Below the pieces are notes generated by a model that saw only the letters and a list, made by a program, of their open reading frames with translations, ran no database searches and had not been told where the DNA came from. 64,000 nucleotides of DNA from Paramagnetospirillum magnetotacticum MS-1 (GTDB taxonomy: Bacteria; Pseudomonadota; Alphaproteobacteria; Rhodospirillales; Magnetospirillaceae): assembly GCF_000829825.1 (NCBI RefSeq), contig NZ_JXSL01000030.1:441501-505500 (forward strand), in the 5' to 3' direction. Shown here in pieces: positions 63,233 through 64,000 of this stretch (position 1 is the first letter of the stretch; every line of letters starts with the position of its first letter). Position numbers and translations under genes: made by a program.

Positions 63233-64000
63233 CCGCTCCTCGCCATGTCACCCTGATCGACGGCTCGGGCTTCATCTTCCGGGCCTTTCACGGCCTGCCG
63301 CCCATGACGCGGCCCGACGGCACGCCGGTGAACGCCGTCTACGGCTTCACCACCATGCTGATGAAGCTCTTGGCCGACAGCCAGTCGGATCATGTGGCGG
63401 TGATCTTTGACTCCTCGCGCAAGACCTTCCGCAGCGAGATCTATCCCGAATACAAGGCCCACCGCCCGCCCGCGCCCGACGAACTGGTGCCTCAGTTCCC
63501 CCTGGTGCGCGAAGCCACCAGGGCCTTCGACCTGCCCGCCATCGAGTTGGAGGGCTTCGAGGCCGATGACCTGATCGCCACCTATGCCCGCTTGGCCGTC
63601 GAGGCCGGGGCCAGCGTCACCATCGTGTCGTCGGACAAGGATCTGATGCAGTTGGTGGGGCCGGGGGTCGATATGTACGACCCCATGAAGAACCGCGCCA
63701 TCGGCGAGGCCGAGGTGCGCGAGAAGTTCGGCGTGGCCCCGGACAAGGTGGTCGATGTCCAGGCGCTGTGCGGCGATTCCTCCGACAACGTGCCGGGCGT
63801 ACCGGGTATCGGCGTCAAGACCGCCGCTCAACTGATCGAGGAATACGGCGATCTCGACACCCTGCTGGCCAGGGCCTCGGAGATCAAGCAGCCCAAGCGC
63901 CGCGAAAGCCTGATCGAACATGCCGAACTGGCCCGCATCTCGCGCCAGTTGGTGCGCCTGCGCACCGACGCGCCGGTGCCGGTGCCGCTGGCCGATCTGG
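63229..64000 (+). CDS. polA: DNA polymerase I (5' part; 5'-3' exonuclease domain)
   Basis: The gene runs off the right edge; 257 codons are visible. The start is TTG 63229, overlapping the zf-CHCC stop (TTGA); there is no in-frame ATG near the beginning. The FEN-like exonuclease domain is seen in VTLIDGSGFIFRAFHGLPPM, VIFDSSRKTFRSEIYPEYKA, EGFEADDLIATYARLA, SSDKDLMQLV and GDSSDNVPGVPGIGVKTAAQ, which include the metal-binding acidic residues. The polymerase domain would lie beyond the window. Confidence 0.95.
   Translation, partial: MTAPRHVTLIDGSGFIFRAFHGLPPMTRPDGTPVNAVYGFTTMLMKLLADSQSDHVAVIFDSSRKTFRSEIYPEYKAHRPPAPDELVPQFPLVREATRAFDLPAIELEGFEADDLIATYARLAVEAGASVTIVSSDKDLMQLVGPGVDMYDPMKNRAIGEAEVREKFGVAPDKVVDVQALCGDSSDNVPGVPGIGVKTAAQLIEEYGDLDTLLARASEIKQPKRRESLIEHAELARISRQLVRLRTDAPVPVPLADL

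Overview
The window is a gene-dense, GC-rich alphaproteobacterial chromosome segment. Gene content and protein style (ScfR-controlled propionyl-CoA operon, ETF-QO, SUV3-like helicase, SAM-II riboswitch, rpsP-rimM-trmD-rplS-leuCDB order) point to the Rhodospirillaceae, most likely Magnetospirillum or a close relative. The genus is an inference; no magnetosome genes are present. Almost all genes are chromosomal housekeeping genes. One accessory patch (about 46.0-53.0 kb) carries phage-derived genes.

Layout. 0-3.6 kb: the 5' part of an ArsR/methyltransferase regulator with a palindromic operator, then mlaA, mlaC and a DUF4139 protein. 3.7-12.8 kb, all on the minus strand: deaD-like helicase, ffh, rpsP, rimM, trmD, rplS, leuC, leuD, leuB. 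13.0-22.6 kb: a complete type I secretion operon (TolC-like lipoprotein, ABC exporter, HlyD-like adaptor) ending in its probable cargo, a 1557-residue FecR/poly-proline/Ig-like/RTX protein. 22.7-35.4 kb: family-4 UDG, ETF-QO, TPR lipoprotein, ispE, tRNA-Gln, priA, DUF484, DUF805, xerC, tsaE-amgK-murU, a MarR-type regulator and the SRP RNA gene. 35.4-46 kb: SUV3-like helicase, then the propionate module: ScfR regulator divergent from pccB-pccA-can-mcm, which takes propionyl-CoA to succinyl-CoA with a translationally coupled carbonic anhydrase.

46-53 kb: podophage-type genes on the minus strand (virion-like protein, scaffold, Bbp19-like, portal, small proteins, a possible permuted NlpC/P60 enzyme) and an S24 repressor on plus. 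No terminase, major capsid, tail or integrase is visible. Within this block sits a plus-strand pair: a soluble double-tip MCP-like signalling protein and an ODP-like di-iron metallo-beta-lactamase-fold protein. I read these as a candidate cytoplasmic oxygen-sensing chemotaxis module.

53-64 kb: fabI, metZ behind a SAM-II riboswitch with an intrinsic terminator, apaG, folE, the DUF1501/DUF1800 pair, three small exported proteins (two of them tandem paralogues), a lipoprotein hydrolase with an ABC ATPase, a zf-CHCC protein and the 5' part of polA.

Non-coding content includes two dispersed repeat families. One is the alphaproteobacterial GTCATCCCGG palindrome. The other is a less familiar two-copy structured element whose stems differ in sequence but keep pairing. 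Also present are several clear terminators, a candidate ScfR operator in the scfR-pccB intergenic region, and a promoter plus operator for the S24 repressor.
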